From assembly GCA_947168365.1 (NCBI GenBank), contig CAMVLO010000077.1, forward strand, positions 1 to 15,330: a DNA stretch of 15,330 bases, read 5' to 3'. The position numbers and the translations under genes were made by a program. Numbering within the stretch: position 1 is the first letter of the stretch; each line of letters begins with the position of its first letter. Below, in pieces: positions 5,357 to 13,226 of this stretch. Below the pieces are notes generated by a model that saw only the letters and a list, made by a program, of their open reading frames with translations, had not been told where the DNA came from and made no database searches. The stretch is from UBA3824 sp017541145. Lineage in GTDB: Bacteria; Bacteroidota; Bacteroidia; Bacteroidales; UBA3824.

Positions 5357-7999
5357 TTATTTCAAACCGACAATTTTTTTGATGTCGTTTAGTTTGTTGA
5401 GAGCTTCAATCGGAGTGAGCGTATTGATATCAATTTTGCGAATTTCGTCGCGAATTTGCAACAATACCGGGTCTTCCAACTGGAAGAAACTCAATTGAAT
5501 ACCATCGCCTTGAGCTTTTTGAGCGGGTTTGGATTCCGTTGCGCCTTTCACTTGAATTTGTGTTCGGCTCTGTTCCGTGGCTGCTCCGCGGGATCCTGAT
5601 TCCAACTCTTTCATGATATCGTTGGCTCGCTGTACCACAACTGGAGGCATTCCGGCGAGTTTGGCTACATGTATACCAAAACTGTGTTCGCTGCCGCCCG
5701 GTACAAGTTTTCGCATGAAAATTACTTTGCCGTCGATTTCGCGTACCGAAACATTGTAATTTTTGATTCGCGGAAATGTTTCCTGCATGTCGTTAAGCTC
5801 GTGATAGTGAGTTGCAAACAATGTTTTGGCTTTGGCGTTTGGAAACTCGTGGATATATTCTACAATTGCCTGAGCGATAGAAATACCGTCGTAAGTGGAA
5901 GTACCTCTTCCGAGTTCGTCAAACAATACCAAACTTCGCGGCGTGATGTTGTTGAGGATTCCGGCGGCTTCGTTCATTTCTACCATAAACGTACTTTCGC
6001 CCGACGAAATATTGTCTGATGCGCCAACACGGGTAAAAATTTTGTCAACATAACCTGCTTCAACAGCTTTTGCCGGCACAAAACTTCCCGACTGTGCCAT
6101 CAACATAATCAGTGCAGTTTGTCGCAACAATGCCGATTTACCTGCCATGTTCGGTCCGGTTATCATCATGATTTGTTGGGTCTGACTGTCAAGAAATACA
6201 TCGTTTGGAATATATTCTTCTCCAACCGGCAACTGTTTTTCGATTACGGGGTGGCGTCCTTCGGTGATTTTTATTGCATCGCTTTCGTTGATTACAGGTC
6301 TGCAATAATTGTTTTCGTTGGCGCATTGTGCATACGAGCAAAGACAATCTATTGTTGCAACGGTCTTGGCATCTGCCAAAAATATTTCGATGTATTGCGA
6401 CAAAAATGCTATCAGTTCGTTGAAAATTCTTACTTCAATTTGCTGAATGCGGTCTTGCGCTCCCAAGATTTTTTCTTCGTATTCTTTCAACTCCGGAGTG
6501 ATGTAACGCTCTGCTCCTGTGAGAGTTTGTTTTCTAATCCATTCAGCCGGAACTTTGTCTTTGTGAGTATTTCTTACTTCCAAATAATAGCCGAATACAT
6601 TTGTAAAACCGATTTTTAGCGACGGAATACCGGTTTCTTCGCTCAGTTTTTCCTGCATTTGATTGAGATACTGTTTGGAATTGTGCGAAATTTCTCTGAG
6701 TTCGTCCAATTCGCTGTCAACTCCCGAACGTATAAAATCGCCCTTTGCAATCAATGTCGGCGGCTCTTCTACAATTTCTTTTCCGATACGTTCTGCAACA
6801 TTTTTACAAGGATTGAGTTGCTCGTAAAGCGGATTAAAAATTGTGTTGCCTTTGGCAGCTTGTTCCGAAAATGCAGTTCGCATTTGTTCGATACATTCCA
6901 ATGCAAGTTTTAGCTGGTTGGTATCTCTCGGTCCAACTCTCATCGTAGAAATCTTTGATGCAAGTCGCTCCAAATCACCAATTTGATGCATACTTTCGCG
7001 CAACGTTTCCAACAATTCAAAATCATCTTTCAGCGCCTGAGTAAAGTTGAGACGTTCGTTGATGATGTTGACATTTCTTAACGGCAAAGCAATCCAATGT
7101 TTCAGCATTCTGCCGCCCTGAGGACTTACAGTTTTGTCAATTACATCCAAAAGTGTTTTGCCAGAAGGACTTAACGGTGCAAAAATTTCAAGATTTCTTA
7201 CCGTAAACTTGTCGAGCCATACATATTTACCTTCATCGAGGCGGGAAATTTTTATGATATGACCGAGTTGCGTATGTTTTGTAATATCCAAATAATGTAA
7301 CAACGCTCCTGCGGCGGTGGTAGCTGCCTCAAGTTCTTCTATTCCAAAACCTTTCAGCGAGGTTGTCGAAAACTGTCTTAAAAGTCTGTCTCTTGAAGTT
7401 TCCGGTGTAAATGCCCAGTCTTCAAGCGGATAGAAATAATATTTGGTTCCGAAAAGTTCGTTGATTTCTTCTTTTTTGGAGCGTTCGTAAAGAATTTCTT
7501 TTGGTGACAACGATGCCAACAATTTGTCAACATAATCGTTGCTGCCCTCTGCTACCAAAAAATCACCGGTAGAAATATCCAAAAATGCTACGCCCGTTTT
7601 ACTTTTTTCGATATTGATACAACAAGCGTAATTATCTGATTTGTTGTCTAAAACATTATCGTTTAGCGATACGCCCGGAGTTATAAGTTCGGTGATTCCG
7701 CGTTTTACAATTTTTGTAGCAAGTTTCGGATCTTCCAATTGTTCGCAAATTGCTACACGTTGACCTGCTCTTACAAGTCGTGGCAAATAGTTGTCCAACG
7801 CATGATATGGAATTCCCGCCAACGGTTCTCCGGCACGTTTGGTAAGTGTAATTCCTAATATTTCAGATGCTTTTACGGCATCGTCGCAAAATGTTTCATA
7901 AAAATCGCCAACTCTGAAAAGTAATATCGCATCGGGATATTTGGCTTTTATCGAGTTGTATTGCTTCATCAGCGGTGTTTCTGATGCGTTTTTTGCCAT
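5357..7999 (-). CDS. mutS: DNA mismatch repair protein MutS
   Basis: An 880-residue full-length MutS, the ATPase that recognises mismatches and small loops and recruits MutL. The mismatch-binding Phe33-Tyr-Glu35 motif lies in the N-terminal domain. Connector, core lever and clamp regions follow (about 120-560). The C-terminal ABC-type ATPase has Walker A at 615-622 (GPNMAGKS), the STFMVEM motif at 669-675, Walker B at 691-695 ending Asp694-Glu695, and the HYHEL switch at 731-735. Gln835-Leu-Ser-Phe-Phe839 fits a beta-clamp-binding peptide at the place where the E. coli protein has one. The length and domain set are normal. It is followed without a gap by the rhomboid gene and preceded, 59 bp upstream, by a small lipoprotein gene on the same strand. 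The ATG at 7997-7999 is supported by the usual distance to the Phe-x-Glu motif. Confidence 0.98.
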   Translation of the reverse strand: MAKNASETPLMKQYNSIKAKYPDAILLFRVGDFYETFCDDAVKASEILGITLTKRAGEPLAGIPYHALDNYLPRLVRAGQRVAICEQLEDPKLATKIVKRGITELITPGVSLNDNVLDNKSDNYACCINIEKSKTGVAFLDISTGDFLVAEGSNDYVDKLLASLSPKEILYERSKKEEINELFGTKYYFYPLEDWAFTPETSRDRLLRQFSTTSLKGFGIEELEAATTAAGALLHYLDITKHTQLGHIIKISRLDEGKYVWLDKFTVRNLEIFAPLSPSGKTLLDVIDKTVSPQGGRMLKHWIALPLRNVNIINERLNFTQALKDDFELLETLRESMHQIGDLERLASKISTMRVGPRDTNQLKLALECIEQMRTAFSEQAAKGNTIFNPLYEQLNPCKNVAERIGKEIVEEPPTLIAKGDFIRSGVDSELDELREISHNSKQYLNQMQEKLSEETGIPSLKIGFTNVFGYYLEVRNTHKDKVPAEWIRKQTLTGAERYITPELKEYEEKILGAQDRIQQIEVRIFNELIAFLSQYIEIFLADAKTVATIDCLCSYAQCANENNYCRPVINESDAIKITEGRHPVIEKQLPVGEEYIPNDVFLDSQTQQIMMITGPNMAGKSALLRQTALIMLMAQSGSFVPAKAVEAGYVDKIFTRVGASDNISSGESTFMVEMNEAAGILNNITPRSLVLFDELGRGTSTYDGISIAQAIVEYIHEFPNAKAKTLFATHYHELNDMQETFPRIKNYNVSVREIDGKVIFMRKLVPGGSEHSFGIHVAKLAGMPPVVVQRANDIMKELESGSRGAATEQSRTQIQVKGATESKPAQKAQGDGIQLSFFQLEDPVLLQIRDEIRKIDINTLTPIEALNKLNDIKKIVGLK

Positions 8000-8058
8000 A
8001 TTTCCTAAATCTTATTTATTCAAATTCCGTTGTAAAAAATTACTCGCGTAACACTTAT

Positions 8059-8637
8059 TTATTTTGCTGTTTCGTTTACTTCGTCGAGTTTTACATAAAA
8101 TATCGGATAAAAACTTATTTCGCCGATTGATTTATTTATTCTTCCGTATGCTAATGTAATTCCGGTTATTTTTTTGGTCATTGTCAAGGTCTTTTCTGAA
8201 AAATACCAATCTTCGGTGAACATGATTTTACCGATTTCATCGCGTTTGTGATGCTTGTCCCATGATTTTACGGAATCTATTGGCATCGGTTGCTCGCTCA
8301 CCCAATCGTAAGGCGTTAATCTGCCTTTGTAAACTGCTTGAAATAAGGCGTTTACAAGAACTTTGAGATTGGTTTTCGAGAGCCTTTCTTCTTCCCAATC
8401 GTCGTCGGTTTTGTAATTTTTTACTGTTACATCATAACTTATCGGATTGGAAATCAAAAGCGCTGCCGAGTCGATATTATAATATGTTTCGGTTTCCGGT
8501 ACAAATGCCGGTTGCGAAATTTCTTCTTTTACAGTTTGTGTACTGTCTTGATTGTTGTTGGTATTGTTACTGTTTGTTGTACAGCTCGTTACAAAAATGC
8601 AACTTGCTAACAGTAATATAGTTAATATTTTTTTCAT
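8059..8637 (-). CDS. Small lipoprotein, weakly GldN/PorN-like
   Basis: A 192-residue predicted lipoprotein of unknown function. The SPII signal (1-18) ends in Val-Thr-Ser-Cys19, followed by an Asn/Thr/Gln-rich linker to about 40. The folded part includes a helical stretch (about 85-105, LVNALFQAVYKGRLTPYD) and a later segment, EDWYFSEKTLTMTKKITGI (about 141-159). By memory the arrangement, charged ED-W-F-F then an outward strand ending in Ile-Thr-Gly-Ile, recalls the GldN/PorN component of the type IX secretion and gliding apparatus, but nothing else in the window belongs to that system and the protein is shorter. It lies 12 bp after the dihydroorotase gene and is probably co-transcribed. Treat the GldN link as a hint only. 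Confidence 0.78.
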   Translation of the reverse strand: MKKILTILLLASCIFVTSCTTNSNNTNNNQDSTQTVKEEISQPAFVPETETYYNIDSAALLISNPISYDVTVKNYKTDDDWEEERLSKTNLKVLVNALFQAVYKGRLTPYDWVSEQPMPIDSVKSWDKHHKRDEIGKIMFTEDWYFSEKTLTMTKKITGITLAYGRINKSIGEISFYPIFYVKLDEVNETAK

Positions 8638-8649
8638 TGTATCTTTTTT

Positions 8650-9996
8650 TTATTTTCTGTTGAATTCTATTTGTTTTGCCGCTTCGGTTTCCATGATACT
8701 GAAATTTTTGTAAACAAATTTGCCGTTTACAATCGTGGAACATACTTTCCCTTTGAATTTCAATTCGTTGAACGGTGACCATTTGCATTTGCTGTATACT
8801 TTGGAATCCATCACTTCATAACTCTTGAAGGGGTCAAAAATTGTGATGTCGGCGTAATAACCTTCTCTCAAAAATCCTCTGTCCTTGATATTGAAAATTG
8901 TAGCCGGGGCGTGACACATCTTTTGAGCCATGATTTGCGGCGTAATAATATCGCGGCGGCAAAGTTCGTTCATGATTGCTGCCGAAAATTCTACAGACGG
9001 CATGCCCGACGGAGCTTCAAAATACGGTTTGTTTTTTTCTTCCCACGTATGAGGCGCGTGATCCGTTGCTACCGAGTCTATAATATTTGTATTCAACGCT
9101 TTGCGCAGAGCATTGCGATCGCCGCGACCTTTTATCGAGGGATTACATTTTATTCTGATTCCAAAATTTTCGTAGTCATCGCTGTCAAACCAAAGATGCG
9201 GAATACAAACTTCTGCCGTTATCTTTTTGTCAGTTAGCGGTTTGTCTTCAAATAGCGACAATTCTCTTTTGGTACTGATATGCGCTACATGAAGTCTTGT
9301 TTGATATTCTTTTGCAATTGCCACTGCCAGCGATGTTGATTCGTAACACGCTTTGGCTGAGCGCACATGCTCATGTATTTTGGGGTCGGCATCATTACCG
9401 AACATCTGTTTGAATTTTTCGGTATCTTGTCTGATAATGCTTTCGCTTTCGCAGTGAGCCGCTATTGTTACGGGCGATTCTTTAAACAAAAGTTTTAAAC
9501 TTTCTTCGCTGTCTACCAACATATTGCCGGTGCTCGATCCCATGAAAACTTTTATACCGCATATCTTGTTGAAATCCATTTTCAGAATTTCAGAAATATT
9601 GTCGTTGGTTGCTCCTACGAAAAATGAATAGTTAACAAGCGAATTTTTTTTCGCGATATTAAATTTTTCGTCGATTAATTCCTGAGTAGTGGTAGCCGGT
9701 TTTGTGTTCGGCATTTCAAAATACGAAGTTACTCCGCCCGCTGCCGCTGCCCGCGATTCGGTGTAGATATCGGCTTTGTGAGTAAGTCCCGGTTCGCGAA
9801 AATGTACGTGAGTATCAATAAATCCGGGGAAAATCATTTTGCCGGTAGCATCGTAAACCTCGTCGATACCGCTTACACTTGTTCCTGATTTGCTGTTTTC
9901 TATTATTTGCGCTATACGGTCGTTTTCTATCAGTATTGAACCTCTAAAAATTCTTCCTTCGTTTACTATATTTCCGTTTTTTATAAGTAGTCGCAT
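8650..9996 (-). CDS. pyrC: Dihydroorotase
   Basis: A 448-residue metal-dependent amidohydrolase that cyclises N-carbamoyl-aspartate to dihydroorotate, step three of pyrimidine synthesis. The motifs run in order: His63-x-His65 followed by Phe-Arg67-Glu-Pro-Gly (the family signature), Asn97, Lys149 in GIKVFMGSSTG (a plausible metal-bridging carbamylated lysine), His181, His239, and Asp312-His-Ala-Pro-His near the end of the barrel. A glycine-rich substrate loop (PSGMPS, 329-334) is present. The length and motifs fit the bacteroidal dihydroorotases of about 440-450 residues, rather than the inactive PyrC-like subunits that lack metal ligands. It lies 34 bp downstream of maf and 12 bp upstream of the lipoprotein gene. 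It might instead be an allantoinase or hydantoinase, but the FREPG motif and the His239/Asp312 pattern favour dihydroorotase. Confidence 0.94.
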   Translation of the reverse strand: MRLLIKNGNIVNEGRIFRGSILIENDRIAQIIENSKSGTSVSGIDEVYDATGKMIFPGFIDTHVHFREPGLTHKADIYTESRAAAAGGVTSYFEMPNTKPATTTQELIDEKFNIAKKNSLVNYSFFVGATNDNISEILKMDFNKICGIKVFMGSSTGNMLVDSEESLKLLFKESPVTIAAHCESESIIRQDTEKFKQMFGNDADPKIHEHVRSAKACYESTSLAVAIAKEYQTRLHVAHISTKRELSLFEDKPLTDKKITAEVCIPHLWFDSDDYENFGIRIKCNPSIKGRGDRNALRKALNTNIIDSVATDHAPHTWEEKNKPYFEAPSGMPSVEFSAAIMNELCRRDIITPQIMAQKMCHAPATIFNIKDRGFLREGYYADITIFDPFKSYEVMDSKVYSKCKWSPFNELKFKGKVCSTIVNGKFVYKNFSIMETEAAKQIEFNRK

Positions 9997-10030
9997 TATA
10001 TTTTTCGTTTTTTTTACAGATGAAATAATT

Positions 10031-10633
10031 TTACAAAGTTTCTACAAATTTTTCCAATTCGGCGTAAAGCATTTTGGACGGCAATCCTACTACATTGTAA
10101 TACGAACCTTCTATTCTGGAAATTGCAGCTGCGCCAATCCATTCTTGTACGGCATAGGCTCCGGCTTTGTCGTATGGTTTGAAATTATCAACATAATATT
10201 CAATTTCTTCCAAACTCAATTCCTTGAACCAAACATCGGTACTTGCTGTAAATGAAGTGGTTTTTGCTTTGTTTTTGATACAAACACCTGAAAATACGGT
10301 ATGTTTTTTGCCTGAAAGTTTTTGTAACATCGAAATTGCATCTTCGCGGTCTTTTGGTTTACCAAGAATTTCGTTGTTGATTGCAACTGTGGTATCAGCA
10401 GATATTACAATAAGTTTTGGATTTTCATCGATTTCTTTTGCAAAAGAATCGGCTTTTAGATTTGCAAGGTATTCAGAAACTTTTTCTACAGAAAGCTCTT
10501 TCGGATAAATTTCTTCGGTAGGTTTTGTTTTGATAATAAAATCCAACCCTAACATTTCCATAATTTCTTTTCTGCGTGGAGAGCCGGAAGCAAGAATTAA
10601 ATCGAATTTTTTTAATTTCTGATTTAGCAACAT
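10031..10633 (-). CDS. maf: Maf-like nucleoside triphosphate pyrophosphatase
   Basis: A 200-residue Maf/HAM1-superfamily enzyme that hydrolyses non-canonical or modified nucleoside triphosphates (dTTP/UTP type in many relatives) to the monophosphate, a house-cleaning role sometimes tied to division arrest. Diagnostic features are the Ser16-Gly-Ser18-Pro-Arg20-Arg21 triphosphate loop, Ser78-Ala-Asp80-Thr-Thr, Gly91-Lys-Pro, and the C-terminal segment Asp155-Lys-Ala-Gly-Ala-Tyr-Ala-Val-Gln-Glu followed by Ile-x-Gly-Ser-Tyr-Tyr-Asn. An upstream in-frame ATG at 10655-10657 would start inside the -7 promoter element, so the ATG at 10631-10633 is chosen. It is the first gene of the long minus-strand array. 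The exact substrate (dTTP/UTP or 7-methyl-GTP) cannot be fixed from the motifs alone. Confidence 0.93.
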   Translation of the reverse strand: MLLNQKLKKFDLILASGSPRRKEIMEMLGLDFIIKTKPTEEIYPKELSVEKVSEYLANLKADSFAKEIDENPKLIVISADTTVAINNEILGKPKDREDAISMLQKLSGKKHTVFSGVCIKNKAKTTSFTASTDVWFKELSLEEIEYYVDNFKPYDKAGAYAVQEWIGAAAISRIEGSYYNVVGLPSKMLYAELEKFVETL

Positions 10634-10654
10634 GATATTATAAATACTAAAATG

Positions 10655-10686
10655 CAAATTTAAGAAAAAAGCTTTTAATTCTACAA
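10655..10686 (-). promoter_or_regulatory. Promoter of the maf-dihydroorotase-mutS array
   Basis: On the minus strand TAAATTTGC (10654-10662) is a full match to TAnnTTTGY, with TTG at 10684-10686 about 21 nt upstream. Transcription should start near 10648, leaving about 15 nt before the maf ATG. It is back-to-back with a plus-strand promoter in the same intergenic region. Confidence 0.55.
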
Positions 10687-10710
10687 TTATGTAAACTAAA
10701 AAAAAGTAAT

Positions 10711-10738
10711 TTTGTACTGTTAAAAAATGTTAAATTTG
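10711..10738 (+). promoter_or_regulatory. Candidate promoter of the acidic peptide / fimbrillin pair
   Basis: TAAATTTG (10731-10738) matches the -7 consensus fully. TTTG at 10711-10714 lies 16 nt upstream, slightly shorter than the usual 19. A second -7-like box, TAATTTTG, overlaps at 10707-10714. The resulting leader of about 130 nt contains a small palindrome, AACGATT/AATCGTT (10750-10773), but I recognise no known riboswitch. Confidence 0.42.
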
Positions 10739-10873
10739 GAAGTCTATACAACGATTTACGTTTTATAATCGTTTATAAGGTGAGTAAAAAGATAGTCGAT
10801 GTGGTATTTTTTTACTTAAATTAAAGTCACGGTAACAACATTTTTAAATAACTAAGAAAATAATATAAGTCTT

Positions 10874-11068
10874 ATGAAAAGAATAGAATTTATTACTGAC
10901 AATGAAGAGCCAATTACGTCTTATGAAAAAGCGAAATTTGAAATCGTAGATTTCAAATCGGTCTACATCATTTGCGGTTCTACAACTCCACCAGAATTTG
11001 ATGGGGATGATGATGACTGGGATACAGGTGATGATGATGACGGTATTTGGGATGAAAGTGGTATTTAG
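10874..11068 (+). CDS. Small, highly acidic protein of unknown function
   Basis: A 64-residue predicted protein with no family I can name. Residues 1-32 look like a folded or leader-like part of alternating charged and hydrophobic residues. Then comes Ile-Cys34-Gly-Ser and a Pro-Pro pair at 39-40. The last 24 residues are dominated by Asp, with two related modules: Asp45-48 before Trp-Asp, and Asp53-56 before Gly-Ile-Trp-Asp. The reading frame shows ordinary codon use outside the GAT-rich stretch, has an ATG, and lies 54 bp upstream of the fimbrillin-like gene on the same strand, so it is probably real and co-transcribed. Short proteins of similar layout occur beside surface lipoproteins in Bacteroidales, from memory. 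It could be a surface-assembly partner, a metal-binding peptide or a modified peptide precursor; no maturation enzyme or transporter is adjacent. Confidence 0.6.
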   Translation: MKRIEFITDNEEPITSYEKAKFEIVDFKSVYIICGSTTPPEFDGDDDDWDTGDDDDGIWDESGI

Positions 11069-11122
11069 TTTACCTTTTGTTTTGAATTGAAAAAAATTAT
11101 CAATATAATAAAAATTTGGGAT

Positions 11123-12874
11123 ATGAAAAAAAATATATTGTTGATCCCTATGCTGTGCATGGTTATGGGATTTATGGCATGTACAAAAGACGATAGTTAT
11201 GATGATGCCATTGATATTCAGGTTGAAAAATCTCCTGAATATAATATAACGTTTGCAGCCTGTTTTGAAACTCCACAATATGTTGGTGAATATGGAGAAA
11301 GTACGCTTCAGAAAATGAATTTTGTGGACGGTTCTTTTACTAAAATAACTTTTGAGCCAAAGGATAGATTTGCACTTTGGGGTATTAGTGGAGAACAGAG
11401 TATGGCAGTTAATAATGCTACTGAAAATACTGAAGATGTTACTTTAAGTGCTGCTGTATTTCCTGAGGAAAAAGAAGGTGAGTTTTTTGCTTTATATCCT
11501 CTATCTAGTGCTACAAGCATATCTGATAATGTAATTACAGCTGCAATTCCAACTACTCAGCATGTTAAAAAGAATCATTTTGATTCTGATGCTTTTATTG
11601 CTACGGCTTATTCTGCAAAAGGAGCGCGTCAGTTTAGTTTTAAAACTGCGATTTCATCAATTAAAATTCGTATTCCTAGCGGTGTTCGATACAAAACTAT
11701 CAAAATAATTTCAGCCGAAACTCCTATTGCCGGTAATATTGCAATTACAGTTTCAAGAACAGATGGTACTATTACAAATGTAGAAAATCTTGGAACAGCC
11801 AAGGAAATTACACTTGAATGTGCAAATGCTAATGACTATTTTGAAGATGGTATATATTTCGCATGTGTTGCCCCCGGTGTTATTAATGGTGGTTTTTATG
11901 TAACATTGATAGCTGAAAATGGTGATATTTCTACAAGAAAAGTTTCCGGAAATCCTGAATGTAAAATAAATAAAGCATACGGTGTTGCTATTGAAAAGTA
12001 TATCGAAGGTACTAATTTGTGGTACAAGGTTGTTAGAGATGGTCAAGTAGGTATTGACCTTGGAATGGTTGTTGATGGATATCGTATTTATTGGACTCCT
12101 TACAACTATGGTGGTACTTCGTATACGGATCAAGGAGAATTGTATGGTTGGGGTCAGCAGCTAGGTAATTGTGGTGAAACTTATGTCCCATTGACAAGTA
12201 TGAATGATTTCTATTATCCTTCTAATAATGGTTGGAAACCTGCATTAACCTCTGAATTTAGTGAATTGTTGTCCGGAAGTATAGTTGATGGCTCTGATGT
12301 TTGGGAAGTTACATATAATAATAGAACATTAAAGTTAGCAAAAGAAATTAATGTAAAAGCTCAGGAAATAGAGTCTGTATCAGGAACAAAATTGATTAAA
12401 GCTTGTAGCGGTTATTATAATTCTCAAGAAATTCGGGATATTTACAGAGAAATTTTTGAAGAAATTATTGCGGAAGGAGATATAACTGAGGATGATATTA
12501 ATAGTTCAACTACTTATGAATTATTATATATGTTATATCCAGGTGATATAAATGATAATGGTTTAAAAGTACTAATTCAAGAAAAAAATGGTGTTGTGCC
12601 TGAAGAACATGTTGATAAGAAAGTAACTTTAAAATATACATACTATTTGTGCGGTAATGGTGATGAAATTGATAATCAATTATATGCAAATATGGTACGT
12701 ATAAAAGGTACAAGTAAATCAGATGTAACATTTTTTAATTCAAAATCAAATAATTTATTGTATAATAGGGTTGAAGTTTTGAAAACTAATGATGATTTTA
12801 AAAATTTTAACGGTTATTCTTTAGCTTTACCTTATCGTATGGTTTATAGAGAACCTGTAGTAACATTAGAATAA
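11123..12874 (+). CDS. Fimbrillin-like lipoprotein with a FISUMP-like C-terminal domain
   Basis: A 583-residue predicted surface lipoprotein. The SPII signal ends in Phe-Met-Ala-Cys20 and is followed by an acidic linker. Residues about 40-290 have the layout of Bacteroidales fimbrillin (FimA/Mfa-like) proteins: a Phe-Glu-Pro-x-Asp-Arg-Phe-Ala-Leu-Trp-Gly segment (77-87), Phe-Phe-Ala-Leu-Tyr-Pro (121-126), a polar Pro-Thr-Thr-Gln stretch, and Phe-Ser-Phe-Lys-Thr-Ala (171-176) before a long beta region. From about 310 a different domain begins: Gly-Ile-Asp-Leu-Gly, then Leu-Tyr-Gly-Trp-Gly (340-344) and Trp-Lys-Pro-Ala-Leu-Thr-Ser-Glu-Phe (371-379), the layout of Fibrobacter succinogenes major paralogous (FISUMP) domains. 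Residues about 410-560 match nothing I know. The in-frame TTG at 11087 is rejected because the signal peptide begins at the ATG at 11123. Very A+T-rich; an adhesin role is inference. Confidence 0.75.
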   Translation: MKKNILLIPMLCMVMGFMACTKDDSYDDAIDIQVEKSPEYNITFAACFETPQYVGEYGESTLQKMNFVDGSFTKITFEPKDRFALWGISGEQSMAVNNATENTEDVTLSAAVFPEEKEGEFFALYPLSSATSISDNVITAAIPTTQHVKKNHFDSDAFIATAYSAKGARQFSFKTAISSIKIRIPSGVRYKTIKIISAETPIAGNIAITVSRTDGTITNVENLGTAKEITLECANANDYFEDGIYFACVAPGVINGGFYVTLIAENGDISTRKVSGNPECKINKAYGVAIEKYIEGTNLWYKVVRDGQVGIDLGMVVDGYRIYWTPYNYGGTSYTDQGELYGWGQQLGNCGETYVPLTSMNDFYYPSNNGWKPALTSEFSELLSGSIVDGSDVWEVTYNNRTLKLAKEINVKAQEIESVSGTKLIKACSGYYNSQEIRDIYREIFEEIIAEGDITEDDINSSTTYELLYMLYPGDINDNGLKVLIQEKNGVVPEEHVDKKVTLKYTYYLCGNGDEIDNQLYANMVRIKGTSKSDVTFFNSKSNNLLYNRVEVLKTNDDFKNFNGYSLALPYRMVYREPVVTLE

Positions 12875-12897
12875 TCTAATCTCATATATTCATATTA

Positions 12898-12940
12898 AAA
12901 AAAACTCTGAATCTGTTTCCGCAGGTTCAGAGTTTTTTTT
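12898..12940 (+). terminator. Intrinsic terminator of the fimbrillin-like gene
   Basis: A 12-bp stem with one G-T wobble (ACTCTGAATCTG at 12904-12915, CAGGTTCAGAGT at 12922-12933) has a 6-nt loop. It is preceded by an A run and followed by eight or more T residues. It begins 30 nt after the stop codon. Confidence 0.88.
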
Positions 12941-13083
12941 GTTAATAGATATTAAAATAAATTCAATGTGCGGTTTCGACTGCATCTATTAGGACGATTA
13001 TAAGTTACCATAATTTGTTTTTTTCTTACCGTGATTGCTATCACGAAGAAATTTTTTAGTTAATCCATATCTTTTTGTTGTTA

Positions 13084-13122
13084 CCCTTTGTGAATAAAAA
13101 AATTCACAAAGGGATTTTTTTT
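13084..13122 (+). terminator. Second, apparently orphan intrinsic terminator
   Basis: An 11-bp perfect stem (CCCTTTGTGAA at 13084-13094, TTCACAAAGGG at 13103-13113) is followed by A and nine T residues. No coding region lies between it and the previous terminator 150 nt upstream, so it may end an untranslated transcript or simply back up the first. Confidence 0.75.
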
Positions 13123-13226
13123 TACTATGTTTTCTCCTTTTCTGTTATGTTTTTTACTGTATTAATAAAACTTTTTGTAATAATAACCTCAATATTAATA
13201 AAATACGTGTATTATTAAGTAAATGC

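Noticed and set aside
6119..6619. Plus-strand 166-residue frame inside mutS
   Set aside because: It is the shadow of mutS, with a Cys/Phe-rich translation and no motif.
8567..8788. Minus-strand frame bridging the dihydroorotase end and the lipoprotein start
   Set aside because: It overlaps both well-supported genes in another frame and has no recognisable content.
10740..10873. A riboswitch or invertible promoter in the leader of the acidic peptide gene
   Set aside because: Only a short 7-bp palindrome is present; no long flanking inverted repeats, no recombinase gene and no aptamer core that I recognise.
10844..11278. 144-residue minus-strand frame opposite the acidic peptide
   Set aside because: Its composition (Phe/Ile/His-rich) is what GAT/AAT-rich coding DNA gives in antisense; the plus-strand frame has the better start, spacing and codon use.
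11753..12133. 126-residue minus-strand frame inside the fimbrillin-like gene
   Set aside because: The translation is Ile/Thr/Asn low-complexity, an antisense shadow of the surface protein.
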